Assembly: GCF_027497255.1 (NCBI RefSeq)
Contig: NZ_CP114903.1
Coordinates: 5,580,001-5,644,000, forward strand
Direction of reading: 5' to 3'
DNA length: 64,000 nt
From: Micromonospora sp. WMMD882
GTDB lineage: Bacteria; Actinomycetota; Actinomycetes; Mycobacteriales; Micromonosporaceae
Shown here: positions 36,938 through 45,208 of the stretch, piece after piece
How positions within the stretch are numbered: the stretch's first letter is position 1
Layout: each line of letters begins with the position of its first letter
The notes under the pieces: generated by a model
Database searches by the model: none
What the model saw: only the letters and a program-made list of their open reading frames with translations
What the model was told of the DNA's origin: nothing
Program-made: the position numbers and the translations under genes

Positions 36938-37885
36938 GTGACCACCATGCTGGAGCCGCTCCGCAGGATCGCGGCGTACGCAGTCTGTGCCGACCAGGTC
37001 GGCCGGGTGTTGCTGGTCCGCGCATCGGAGCGCTCCGGCACCCCCGGCGCGTGGTCCCTGCCCGGCGGGGCCGTCGACCACGGTGAGGATCCGCGGCACA
37101 CCGTCGTCCGGGAGACCGCGGCGGAGACCGGTCTGTCGGTGGCCGTGGCGAGCCTGGCCGACGTGCTCGCCGACATGCGGGCGCTGCCCGACCGGGGCAT
37201 CACCATCCACACCGACCGCCTCCTCTACCGTGTCTCGCTGCGCGGCGGGACGCTCACCGACCGGGTCGACCGGCCGACCGACCTGGCCCGCTGGCTCACC
37301 CCCGACGAGGCACGCGAGCTGCCGCTGCGCTCGTTCACCGCGCGGGCCCTGGGCCTGCCGCCCAGCTCCGCCGACGTGGTGCCCGACGAGGCCCCCGAGT
37401 TCCCCTCCTTCTACGCCGTTCCCGGCCCGGACGGCCTGCACCGGGCGCAGCGTTTCGCGGCGTACGCGGTGGCCACCGACCCGGACGGGCGGGTGCTGTT
37501 GACCCGGGTCTCCGACGGCTACCCCGGGGCCGGCTGCTGGCACCTGCCCGGCGGCGGCACCGACTACGGCGAGCAGCCGGGCGCGGCGCTGATCCGGGAG
37601 CTGGTCGAGGAGACCGGCCAGACCGGCCGGCTGGTCGAGCTGCTCGGCGTGGCGAGCCACCGGGACGCCGCCTCGCTCGGCCCCGAGGGGTACCCGATCG
37701 ACTGGCACGGCGTCCGGGCGTTCTACCGGGTGATGGTCGACCGGCCGGCCCCGCCGGTCGTCGCCGACGTCGGCGGGTCCACCTGTGAGGCCCGCTGGTT
37801 CGCCCGGCACGAGCTGGCGACCCTCCCGGCCGACACCCTCACCGAGGTCACCGCCGAAGCCGTCCAGGCGGCCCGGCTGACCTGA
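36938..37885 (+). CDS. Double Nudix hydrolase
   Basis: 315 residues, two Nudix domains in tandem. Box 1 (GGAVDHGEDPRHTVVRETAA, then ETG) lacks the first of the paired glutamates of REXXEE (RETAAE), so it may be inactive; box 2 (GGGTDYGEQPGAALIRELVE, then ETG) is complete. It hydrolyses nucleoside-diphosphate-linked compounds; substrate unknown. The GTG start at 36938 has GGGGAGA upstream; ATG 36947 is possible. The next gene is a tandem paralogue with the same two-domain plan, so the locus encodes four Nudix domains. Confidence 0.82.
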   Translation: MTTMLEPLRRIAAYAVCADQVGRVLLVRASERSGTPGAWSLPGGAVDHGEDPRHTVVRETAAETGLSVAVASLADVLADMRALPDRGITIHTDRLLYRVSLRGGTLTDRVDRPTDLARWLTPDEARELPLRSFTARALGLPPSSADVVPDEAPEFPSFYAVPGPDGLHRAQRFAAYAVATDPDGRVLLTRVSDGYPGAGCWHLPGGGTDYGEQPGAALIRELVEETGQTGRLVELLGVASHRDAASLGPEGYPIDWHGVRAFYRVMVDRPAPPVVADVGGSTCEARWFARHELATLPADTLTEVTAEAVQAARLT

Positions 37886-37969
37886 CTCCCGCCGCCCGGC
37901 CGCTGGCAGGGATCATGAGGGTGTCGCCGGGGCACGCCGTCCCGGGCCGACCTCACGATCGGGGCGGAG

Positions 37970-38905
37970 ATGGAGCTGGAACGGCGGCGTCGGGTGGCCG
38001 CGTACGGGGTGCTGCGGGACGTCGACGGGCGGGTGCTGCTGGCCCGCGGCTCGGCGTCGGCGGACTTCCCCGGCGTCTGGCAGCTCCCCGGCGGCGGGGT
38101 GGCGCACGCCGAGCACCCGGCGGACGCGGTGGTCCGGGAGTTCGCCGAGGAGACCGGCCTGGTCGTCGCGGTCGCCGGCCTCCGGGCGGTGGTGGCCGAC
38201 GTGATCCGTCTCCCCGACCTCGGGGTCGCCCTGCACACCGACCGGATCATCTACCACCTTTCCGGCGTGTCCGGAGCATTGCGGTACGAAACGGGTGGAA
38301 CGACCGACCTGGTGTCGTGGATCACCCCGGCGCAACTGTCCGATCTCCGCCTGATGCCGTTCACCGCCGAGCTGTTCGGGTTGCCTGTCGTCCCGCTGCC
38401 CGAGGACGAGCCGCCGGCCTCCCCGCGCGTGCCCTACCCGCCGCCGGTCGCCGACCGGGGCCAGCGCTTCGCCGCGTACGGGCTGGTCACCGACCCGCGA
38501 CGGCGGGTGCTGCTCACCCTGATCGCCGACCGGTACCCGGGCGCCGGGCTCTGGCACCTGCCCGGCGGTGGCACCGACCACGGCGAGCAGCCGACCGGCG
38601 CTCTGCTGCGCGAGATCGTCGAGGAGTCCGGGCAGCTCGGCCGGGTGGTCGAGCTGCTCGACGTCGGCAGCCTCCACCAGCCGGCCGCGTTCGGCCCGGA
38701 GGGACGCCCGATGGACTGGCACAGCGTCCGGGCGATCTACCGGGTCGAGGTGGCGACGCCGACCGAGGCGGTGGTGACCGAGGCGGCGGGTGGCTCGACC
38801 GCGCGGGCGGCCTGGTTCACCTGGGCGGACGCCGTCGGGTTGCCGCTGACCGACGTGGCCCGCTGGGCGTTGCGCCGGGGCGACGGGCCGGCTGCGACGC
38901 CCTGA
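37970..38905 (+). CDS. Double Nudix hydrolase, tandem paralogue
   Basis: 311 residues, two Nudix domains: box 1 GGGVAHAEHPADAVVREFAE with ETG and box 2 GGGTDHGEQPTGALLREIVE with ESG, both with REXXEE intact. RQRFAAY-type and DWH(S/G)VRA segments match the upstream gene, so they arose by duplication after an internal domain fusion. The 84-bp gap and no hairpin suggest co-transcription. An ATG preceded by CGGGGCGGAG. Confidence 0.85.
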   Translation: MELERRRRVAAYGVLRDVDGRVLLARGSASADFPGVWQLPGGGVAHAEHPADAVVREFAEETGLVVAVAGLRAVVADVIRLPDLGVALHTDRIIYHLSGVSGALRYETGGTTDLVSWITPAQLSDLRLMPFTAELFGLPVVPLPEDEPPASPRVPYPPPVADRGQRFAAYGLVTDPRRRVLLTLIADRYPGAGLWHLPGGGTDHGEQPTGALLREIVEESGQLGRVVELLDVGSLHQPAAFGPEGRPMDWHSVRAIYRVEVATPTEAVVTEAAGGSTARAAWFTWADAVGLPLTDVARWALRRGDGPAATP

Positions 38906-39254
38906 CCGGTCGGTCCGCCACGCCCGCGCCGGGTGGTCCGCCCGGTCCGGCGGGAGAGTCCGGGTGAGCGGCGCCACGGGGCCGCCGGGTCGCTCACCGA
39001 GCCGACATCGATCCCCTCCGGTAGAGTCGATACCAGCGGTTGGCGGAGAAAAGGGCGTTGGTGCCCGGCATGGGAATAACCGGGCGATTAACCCGGTTTA
39101 CAGGAGATAAGTACCGTCGGCAGCTATCGCCAACTCCCGTTCCACTGTGCAATGGTGTACTCCGCTTGAACGGCTGCCGGGCCAGAAACGCCCGGCACGA
39201 GACAGCCGGACGCCCGCCCTCAGGGTGGTGAGCCGATCCGGTGATGGAGGAAAA
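38906..39254. other. Leader region upstream of pssA
   Basis: About 350 bp without a convincing gene. After the Nudix terminator there is a TAGAGT -10-like box (39022-39027), an AT-richer stretch with a hairpin AACCGGG/CCCGGTT (about 39078-39098) and a second hairpin TGCCGGGC/GCCCGGCA (39175-39197). If the TAGAGT box is used, pssA has a structured 5' leader of about 220 nt. A 63-codon ORF at 39040-39231 has no recognisable features. Confidence 0.5.
38963..38998 (+). terminator. Hairpin after the second Nudix gene
   Basis: GGTGAGCG (38963-38970) pairs with CGCTCACC (38991-38998); an inner GCGGC/GCCGC adds to the stem. Lies 58 bp after the stop. Confidence 0.6.
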
Positions 39255-40259
39255 GTGCCGAGAGCCCCATGGCGCCGGCGTCGTACGTCTGACAGTCCGC
39301 GCCCCGCTGGCCGCCGCTGGGCGGGCCCGCTGCGCCGCAGTAGTACGTTCGCCCGCCAGGTGCTGCTGGTCCGGGTGGGACGCCGCGACGGCGATCCCCG
39401 CCAGTTGACCGACGTGGCCCTGCCCGAGCACCGTCACACCGGCCGGTTCCGCCGCCGGTACGCCCCGGAGGGACTCAACCGGGCGGAGATCGAGGCGGTC
39501 ATGCCGGTGAGCCCGGCCGTCGCCCCGACGACACCGGTGGACGACGAGACACCGTCCCGGTCGATCCCGCTGCTCCCCGGCGAGCGCACCGTCGCCCGGC
39601 AGGCGCAGTTCGCGCTGGTCAACGCGTGCACCCTGGGCAGCATCATGCTCGGCGTCAGCGCCATCTTCCTGGCCATGCAGGGTGACGTCCGGCTGGCCGC
39701 GATCCTCCTGGTCGCCTGCGTCGTGTTCGACGGTCTCGACGGCGCGCTCGCCCGCCGGTTCGGCGTGGCCAGCCCGTTCGGCGCCCAGATGGACTCGCTG
39801 GCCGACATGTGCTCGTTCGGCCTGGCCGCCCCGATGGTGGTCTACGCCTCGCTGGCCGGCTCGGTGCCCACCGCCGCCGCCGGTCTGGCCTGCGCCCTCG
39901 TGGCGGCCTGCGCCGCGATCCGGCTGGCCCGGTTCAACGTCTCGCCGAAGGACGGCCGGTTCTTCTGCGGGGTGCCGACCACCATGGTCGCCATGGTGCT
40001 GGCCCTGGCGGTGGCCATCGAGCTGCCGGTGCCCCCGGCGGCGCAGGTCGCCGGCGTCACCCTGCTGGCGTTCGCGATGGTCTCCAGCTTCCCCTACGTG
40101 AAGCTCGCCCGGCTGGTCAAGCTGCCCCCGTGGCTCTGGCTGGCGCCGGTGGTCGGCGCGCTGATCGACCCGCGGCTGACCTTCACCCTGGTGGTGGTCG
40201 CGTACCTGGCCAGCGGCCCGGTGCTCTGGCTGCGCCAGCGCCGTACCGCCGCCATGTGA
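39255..40259 (+). CDS. pssA: CDP-diacylglycerol-serine O-phosphatidyltransferase
   Basis: 334 residues from GTG 39255 (GGAGG 4 nt before it); an internal ATG at 39500 would give a form of 253 residues starting MPVSPAVAPTTPVDD and is the main alternative. CDP-alcohol phosphatidyltransferase motif DGALARRFGVASPFGAQMD with the full DGx2ARx8Gx3Dx3D spacing (metal and CDP binding). About six transmembrane helices. Makes phosphatidylserine, the substrate of the adjacent convergent psd. The basic N-terminal 80 residues from the GTG form (PWRRRRTSDSPRP) are not part of the family. Confidence 0.9.
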   Translation: MPRAPWRRRRTSDSPRPAGRRWAGPLRRSSTFARQVLLVRVGRRDGDPRQLTDVALPEHRHTGRFRRRYAPEGLNRAEIEAVMPVSPAVAPTTPVDDETPSRSIPLLPGERTVARQAQFALVNACTLGSIMLGVSAIFLAMQGDVRLAAILLVACVVFDGLDGALARRFGVASPFGAQMDSLADMCSFGLAAPMVVYASLAGSVPTAAAGLACALVAACAAIRLARFNVSPKDGRFFCGVPTTMVAMVLALAVAIELPVPPAAQVAGVTLLAFAMVSSFPYVKLARLVKLPPWLWLAPVVGALIDPRLTFTLVVVAYLASGPVLWLRQRRTAAM

Positions 40260-40272
40260 TCTGAAAGCAGAA

Positions 40273-40304
40273 AAAAGGGGCGTCGCGGATGCGACGCCCC
40301 TTTT
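40273..40304. terminator. Bidirectional rho-independent terminator between pssA and psd
   Basis: AAAAGGGGCGTCGC (40273-40286) pairs perfectly with GCGACGCCCCTTTT (40291-40304), 4-nt loop GGAT. A-run and T-run on the two sides make it functional in both directions. The best classical terminator in the window. Confidence 0.93.
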
Positions 40305-40328
40305 CTGGCGGTACCTGCTCCGGCGCGA

Positions 40329-41579
40329 TCAGCGCCAGCGGGCGATGACCGACGAGCCGCCGACCACCTTGTCGCCCGGCCCGACCAGCGGGTCCGCCGC
40401 GTCGGCCGGCAGGTAGACGTCGGTACGCGAGCCGAACCGGATCAGGCCGAACCGCTCACCCCGGGCCAGCAGCGCGCCGACCGGCGCCCGGTGCACGATG
40501 CGCCGGGCGATCAGCCCGGTACGTTGCGCCACCACCACCGGCCCGTGCCCGGTCTCCAACACCGTGTACGCGGCCACGTTGTGCTCGGCCTCCGGCTTCA
40601 TCGCGTTGGCGAAGCCACCGTCGGCCACGAAGTGGTCGACCACCTTGCCGGCCACCGGGGAACGGTTGACGTGCACGTCCAGCACCGACAGGAAGACCGC
40701 GACGCGCAGCCACTCGCCCGCGCCGAACCGCTCGTCGTGCAGCCGCTGCACCGAGAGCACCCGGCCGTCGGCGGCGGCGACCACGGCCGACGGGTCCTCG
40801 GGGACGTCCCGCTCCGGGTCCCGGAAGAACGCCGCCACCGGACCGGCGGCCAACGCCGGGACCAGCCACAGCTTCGACGACGGCCGGACCACCCGGGCCA
40901 GCGCGGCGAGCCCGAGGGCGATCCCGGCCGCCGCGACCCCGTTGGAGTCGATGTGCATGTCCCGCGTCAACGGCACGCTCGACGGCCGGTACGCCGGGGC
41001 GAGCCGGGCAGCCACCGACGCGGCGACCGGCGTGAACCGCAACCGGTGCACCCGTACCGGCGGCTGGTTGCGCAGCACCAGGTCCGTGCCGACGCCGTGC
41101 AGCGCGCCCTGCCGGTCGAGCTCCGCCGCCGCGCCCGCCGTCCGGCCCGGCCCGGCCGGCGTGGTGACGCTGAGCACGCCGCCCTCGGTCAGGTGCTTGG
41201 TGAGGTCGTCGACCGTGGCCCGGGCCTCGACGTCGGTGCCGGTCAGCGCCTCGGCCGCGATCACCACCTCGACGGCGTCGGCCTCGGCGAGGGTGTCGAC
41301 CACGCTCACCCGGTCCGCCACCCAACTGCCCAGCGTGGCGATGTGCTCGCGCAGGGCGGCGGCGGTCGTCGTCCCGGCCGGCACCACGGTCAGGGTGTCC
41401 CCGGGCAGCAGCGCGTCGATCGCCGCGGTCAGGACCGGGGCGTCCGGGGTCGCGCCGACCAGGAGGGCGGCGGAGGGGTCGTTGCGCCGGGCGAGCTCCG
41501 CGACGAGGGCACGGGCGGCGCGCTCGCCGATACGGACCGCGCCGGACCAGCCGGTACTGCGCACGGGGGACTGACTCAT
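40329..41579 (-). CDS. psd: Phosphatidylserine decarboxylase with N-terminal methyltransferase-like domain
   Basis: 416 residues. The C-terminal ~220 residues are a PSD proenzyme: LSVLDVHVNRSPVAGKV, HNVAAYTVLETGHGPVVVAQ, GERFGLIRFGSRTDVYLP and the self-cleavage GGSS near the end, which yields the pyruvoyl group. The N-terminal ~190 residues (GDTLTVVPAGTTTAAALRE, HLTEGGVLSVTTPAGPG) resemble a degraded class I methyltransferase. PSD makes phosphatidylethanolamine at the membrane. ATG 41579 has AGGAG upstream. Divergently placed next to pssA as a phosphatidylethanolamine pathway pair. Confidence 0.88.
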   Translation of the reverse strand: MSQSPVRSTGWSGAVRIGERAARALVAELARRNDPSAALLVGATPDAPVLTAAIDALLPGDTLTVVPAGTTTAAALREHIATLGSWVADRVSVVDTLAEADAVEVVIAAEALTGTDVEARATVDDLTKHLTEGGVLSVTTPAGPGRTAGAAAELDRQGALHGVGTDLVLRNQPPVRVHRLRFTPVAASVAARLAPAYRPSSVPLTRDMHIDSNGVAAAGIALGLAALARVVRPSSKLWLVPALAAGPVAAFFRDPERDVPEDPSAVVAAADGRVLSVQRLHDERFGAGEWLRVAVFLSVLDVHVNRSPVAGKVVDHFVADGGFANAMKPEAEHNVAAYTVLETGHGPVVVAQRTGLIARRIVHRAPVGALLARGERFGLIRFGSRTDVYLPADAADPLVGPGDKVVGGSSVIARWR

Positions 41580-41714
41580 CGGACTCCTAGCAGGATCGGA
41601 ACGGAAATCGCGTCGGGTGTGCCGCGGTGGCGCGGACGGGGACGTGCCGACCGGCGCGGGCGAATCTCCAACGGCCAGCATATGCCGCGCCCGTCGGCCC
41701 CCGCACCGCCACGG

Positions 41715-42038
41715 TCAGCGGGACGGGCCGGGCGGCGGCAGGCCCGCCGTCGGGTCCGGGTCCACCACCGCCGTCGGGGCGGGGTCGACCACCGCCGTCG
41801 GGGCGGAGTCGACCACCGCCGTCGGGGCCGGCCCGGCGGTCGGCGGCGGGCCGGACGACCGGGCGGCGCGTACCGCGCCCAGCACCCCGAGGACGCCGAT
41901 CACCACGAGCGCCCCGGCCAGCAGCCAACCGACCGGCAACGTCAGCCCCAGCAACTGGAACAGCAGCCACCAGGCCGCGCCGGCCAGGAACAGCAGACCG
42001 AAGGCCAGCGACAGCAGATCCGTACGGTGCGCCCTCAC
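41715..42038 (-). CDS. Small two-helix membrane protein with repeat tail
   Basis: 107 residues: two transmembrane helices (SLAFGLLFLAGAAWWLLFQL; LTLPVGWLLAGALVVIGVLG) and a C-terminal repeat of APTAVVD encoded by tandem 24-bp units. GTG start overlaps the stop of the upstream PspC/LiaF-like gene (GTGA), so it is coupled to the envelope-stress gene. Not otherwise recognised. Confidence 0.8.
   Translation of the reverse strand: MRAHRTDLLSLAFGLLFLAGAAWWLLFQLLGLTLPVGWLLAGALVVIGVLGVLGAVRAARSSGPPPTAGPAPTAVVDSAPTAVVDPAPTAVVDPDPTAGLPPPGPSR
41745..41834. repeat. 24-bp tandem repeats in the membrane-protein tail
   Basis: About 3.5 units containing GCCGTCGGGGCGGGGTCGAC, in frame, encode repeated (P/S)APTAVVD. 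Confidence 0.8.
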
Positions 42039-43711
42039 CGGGTCACCTCCAACGTGCCCGCGTTGACCTGCACCAGCAACCGCAGGGCGCCGCCCCCCGG
42101 CCCGTCGCCGCCGAGATCGGACACCTCCCGCACCTGCCGGTCCAGGCCGTCCGAGCGGTTGCCGAAGAGGGTCGCCTCACCGGCGTTGACCTCGGCTCGG
42201 ACGGTCACGTCGACGGTCGGCGGCAGCCGTACGGTCAGGTCGCCGAAGGTGGTCACCACGGTCGTTCCCCCGTCCTGTCCGGTGAAGTCCACCGCGCGCA
42301 GGTCCAGCACCGCGTCCCCGAAGGTGTGCTGGTAGCGGGGCGCGAGGTCGGCGTAGCTGGCCGGGGCCCAGGTGACGCTGCCGTTCACGCTGCGCCAGTC
42401 GGCGAACGACTCGGCCGCGGTGGCGAAGCCCAGGGCGGCGGCGGTGACCAGACCCAACGCGATCAACCAGCGGGCCCGGCCGAACCAGGCGCCCACCAGC
42501 AGCCCGAGCCCGACGGTGGCCAGCGCCGCCGCGAAGTACGCCGACGCGCCGACCCGGATCAGCCCCAGCAGGTCCAGCGCGGCGACCACCCCGCAGGCGA
42601 GGAAGACCAGCGAGAACGTGATCGCGCCCAGTGGGGACCGGTCCCGGGGACGCTTCGGCGGTCGGGCCGGCGGAGCGGGCGGGGCCGGCGGCGTCGGACC
42701 GGCCCCGGCGTACGGACCGTGCGGCGCGAACGGCGGCCGGTAACCGGTCGGGGCGGGTGCCCCGACGACCGGCGGCGTCCCACCGCTGCCGCCCGGGGCG
42801 AGCATCGGGCCGCCCGGGGCGGGGAACGGGCCGCCCGGGGCGGGGAACGGAGCGGCCGGGGCCGGCCGACGGGGCGCGTCGACGCCCACCGGCGGTGCCG
42901 CCGCAGCCGGACCCCACGCCGGGGCGACGAGCCCCGGGCCCGACCCGGACGGCGACGACCCCGGCGCGGCGGGGGGCGTGCGGTGGCCCGGGGCGGGGTG
43001 GCTCACCGGCGGTACCGGCCCGGGCAGGTGGGGCACGGCGGGGTCGGCCGGGGGCGGCGACCCGACCCGCCGGTCCCGGCCCGGCTGGTCCCGGTTCAGC
43101 AACAGCGCGCCGCCGACCAGGATCGCCGCGCCGAGCAGCACCGCCCGGAAAGCGTCGGTGACGATGTAGCCGAAACTCACCGCGACCAGGATGCTGAGCA
43201 CGATCACGGTGACCGGCGACATGCTCGACCGGCCCCGGCCGAGCATCGACTCGACAGGCGAGGCGCTGTCCCCCTCACCCGGGATGATCAGCCAGGCCGA
43301 GACGTAGACCAGGATCCCGACGCCGCCGAAGAACCCGAGCACGGCCAGCAGCACCCGCCACAGCACCGGATCGGTGTTGGTGGCCCGACCGATCGCCGCG
43401 CACACCCCCGCCAGGTAGCGCCCGGAGCGGGGCCGGACCAGCCCGTACCGGGAGGTGAAGCCCACGCCGCCGGGGGCGGTGGGCTGGTCGTACCCGGGTG
43501 GTGGTGGACCGGCCCCCGGCGGCGGGGGAGCGGCGCCCCCGGCCGGCGGGGTGGAAGAGGCGGAGGGGCCGGCCGGCGGCGGCGGACCGGACGGGTCCCC
43601 GGCGGCGGGCGCGGCGGCGGCCGGCTGGGCGGCGGGGGCGGCGGCCGGCGGCGGTGGCCCGTCCGGCCGGGTCGCCTCCGGGCGGGGCGACCGGGCGGTT
43701 TCCTCGGTCAT
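42035..43711 (-). CDS. PspC/LiaF-like envelope-stress membrane protein
   Basis: 558 residues. N-terminal Pro/Ala-rich tail (about 1-80), then a PspC domain (YGLVRPRSGRYLAGVCAAIG, WRVLLAVLGFFGGVGILVYV), two further helices (SPVTVIVLSILVAVSFGYIV; LLGAAILVGGALLL), a very Pro-rich linker (about 210-365) and a C-terminal block of four helices with the LiaF-like extracellular beta domain (VVTTFGDLTVRLPPTVDVTV, EATLFGNRSDG). LiaF-type proteins hold a LiaRS two-component system inactive until the envelope is disturbed. It is divergent from such a system, separated by 257 bp. ATG 43711 has no clear ribosome site. Confidence 0.85.
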   Translation of the reverse strand: MTEETARSPRPEATRPDGPPPPAAAPAAQPAAAAPAAGDPSGPPPPAGPSASSTPPAGGAAPPPPGAGPPPPGYDQPTAPGGVGFTSRYGLVRPRSGRYLAGVCAAIGRATNTDPVLWRVLLAVLGFFGGVGILVYVSAWLIIPGEGDSASPVESMLGRGRSSMSPVTVIVLSILVAVSFGYIVTDAFRAVLLGAAILVGGALLLNRDQPGRDRRVGSPPPADPAVPHLPGPVPPVSHPAPGHRTPPAAPGSSPSGSGPGLVAPAWGPAAAAPPVGVDAPRRPAPAAPFPAPGGPFPAPGGPMLAPGGSGGTPPVVGAPAPTGYRPPFAPHGPYAGAGPTPPAPPAPPARPPKRPRDRSPLGAITFSLVFLACGVVAALDLLGLIRVGASAYFAAALATVGLGLLVGAWFGRARWLIALGLVTAAALGFATAAESFADWRSVNGSVTWAPASYADLAPRYQHTFGDAVLDLRAVDFTGQDGGTTVVTTFGDLTVRLPPTVDVTVRAEVNAGEATLFGNRSDGLDRQVREVSDLGGDGPGGGALRLLVQVNAGTLEVTR

Positions 43712-43755
43712 ACCGACAGACAGTGCCAGGAGTGGGGGCCGGCCGTCGTCGGGAC

Positions 43756-43775
43756 CCACCCTGAGGCCACCCTGA
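43756..43775. promoter_or_regulatory. Direct repeat CCACCCTGA x2 in the divergent promoter region
   Basis: CCACCCTGA at 43756-43764 and 43767-43775, 11 bp apart (one helical turn), between the PspC/LiaF gene and the kinase gene. A candidate binding site for the adjacent LuxR-type response regulator. Confidence 0.4.
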
Positions 43776-43968
43776 AATCCCCGGCCCGGAATCTCGGGGG
43801 CGTCCCCGTGGCCCACCGGACGCTCCGCGTGTGACGATCGGTGGCGACGCCGGCACTGTCGTCGCCGGCGCCTGACGACCATGGTGCCGACCCGGCGTGC
43901 CACAGGCGCGGCCCGGCACGTGAGCAGGTGCCCACCGGCACCCGACCAGGGAGCCCGAGATCAGCCTC

Positions 43969-45207
43969 GTGACCGACCCCCCCCGGCTGTACCGGGCCCG
44001 TGAGCACCGGCTGGCCGTGGGCGTGGCCGCCGGCATCGCCGAGCACATCGGTGTGTCGGTGGTCCGGGTCCGGATCGCGTTCATGGTGCTGCTCGGTCTG
44101 AGCGGGCTCGGCCTGCTGCTCTACGCGGCGTTCTGGGCGGTGGTCCCGGTGCGTCCCGGGGACGCCGCCGCGCCGCCCCGGCGGGACGTCGCCCAGTTGC
44201 TGCCGTTCGTACTCATCGGTCTGGTGGTGCTGCTGGCGCAGATGCGGCTCTTCGACTCGGTCGGGGTGGCCGGCACGGCCGGCTGGCTGGTGGCGATCAT
44301 CGCGGTCGGGGCGGGGGTGATCTGGCACCAGTCGATGCCGGAACGTCGCTGGCAGAGCAGCGGCCCGTTGCCGCTGCCCTGGCTCAGCGCGGTGGTCGAG
44401 GAGACCGACCGGCGGGCCTTCGTGCTCCGGTTCATCGGCGGCGGCGTGCTGGTCGCGGTCGGCATCATCGGCGTCGCGGCGGTCTACTCCCCGGTGCAGA
44501 ACGTCGACGCGGTGATCAACGGCGTCATCTTCGCGCTGGTCGGGCTGGCCGGCGTGGGGGTGGTGGCCGCGCCGGTGCTCTGGCGGACGTTCACCCAGCT
44601 CCGTTCGGAGCGGGAGGGCCGGATCCGGGAGCAGGAGCGGGCCGAGCTGGCGGCGATGATCCACGACCAGGTGCTGCACACCCTGGCCCTGATCCAACGC
44701 AACGCCGCCGACGTCAAGGCGGTGCAGCGGCTGGCCCGGGGTCAGGAGCGCACCCTGCGCAACTGGCTCTACAAGCCGACCGCCTCGCCGACCGAACGTT
44801 TCGCCGCCGCCTTGGAGCAGGCGGCGGCCGAGGTGGAGGACACGTACGGGATCACCGTCGAGGCGGTGGTGGTGGGTGACCGGGAGACCGACGAACGGGT
44901 CGGCGCGCTGGTCGCCGCCGCCCGGGAGGCGCTGGTGAACGCCGCGCGGCACGCCGGGGTACAGACCGTCTCGCTCTACGCCGAGGTGGAGCCGGACCAG
45001 GTCAGCGTCTTCGTCCGGGACCGTGGCGTGGGGTTCGACCGGGACGCCGTGGATGATCATCGGCACGGGGTGCGGGGCTCGATCATCGGGCGGATGAAGC
45101 GGCACGGCGGCCGGGCGGAGATCCGTTCCGGGCCGGGCGAGGGGACCGAGGTCCGGTTGATCCTGCCGGTCTCCGGGAATGGTGCCACGGCGGAAAGGGA
45201 CAGGTGA
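43969..45207 (+). CDS. Sensor histidine kinase with N-terminal PspC domain (LiaS/NarL-type)
   Basis: 412 residues. PspC domain at 5-65 (LYRAREHRLAVGVAAGIAEH) with the first helices, about five transmembrane helices in total, then a HisKA_3 dimerisation domain with the phospho-acceptor His in ELAAMIHDQVLHTLALIQ, and an HATPase domain (VAAAREALVNAARHAG, DRGVGFDRDAV, GPGEGTEVRLILPV). It senses membrane stress directly or through the divergent LiaF-like protein. GTG start. Response regulator follows 1 bp after the stop. Confidence 0.92.
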   Translation: MTDPPRLYRAREHRLAVGVAAGIAEHIGVSVVRVRIAFMVLLGLSGLGLLLYAAFWAVVPVRPGDAAAPPRRDVAQLLPFVLIGLVVLLAQMRLFDSVGVAGTAGWLVAIIAVGAGVIWHQSMPERRWQSSGPLPLPWLSAVVEETDRRAFVLRFIGGGVLVAVGIIGVAAVYSPVQNVDAVINGVIFALVGLAGVGVVAAPVLWRTFTQLRSEREGRIREQERAELAAMIHDQVLHTLALIQRNAADVKAVQRLARGQERTLRNWLYKPTASPTERFAAALEQAAAEVEDTYGITVEAVVVGDRETDERVGALVAAAREALVNAARHAGVQTVSLYAEVEPDQVSVFVRDRGVGFDRDAVDDHRHGVRGSIIGRMKRHGGRAEIRSGPGEGTEVRLILPVSGNGATAERDR

Positions 45208-45208
45208 C

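Noticed and set aside
39040..39231. 63-codon ORF upstream of pssA as a gene
   Set aside because: No Shine-Dalgarno at the right spacing, no recognisable protein features, and it overlaps hairpin structures.
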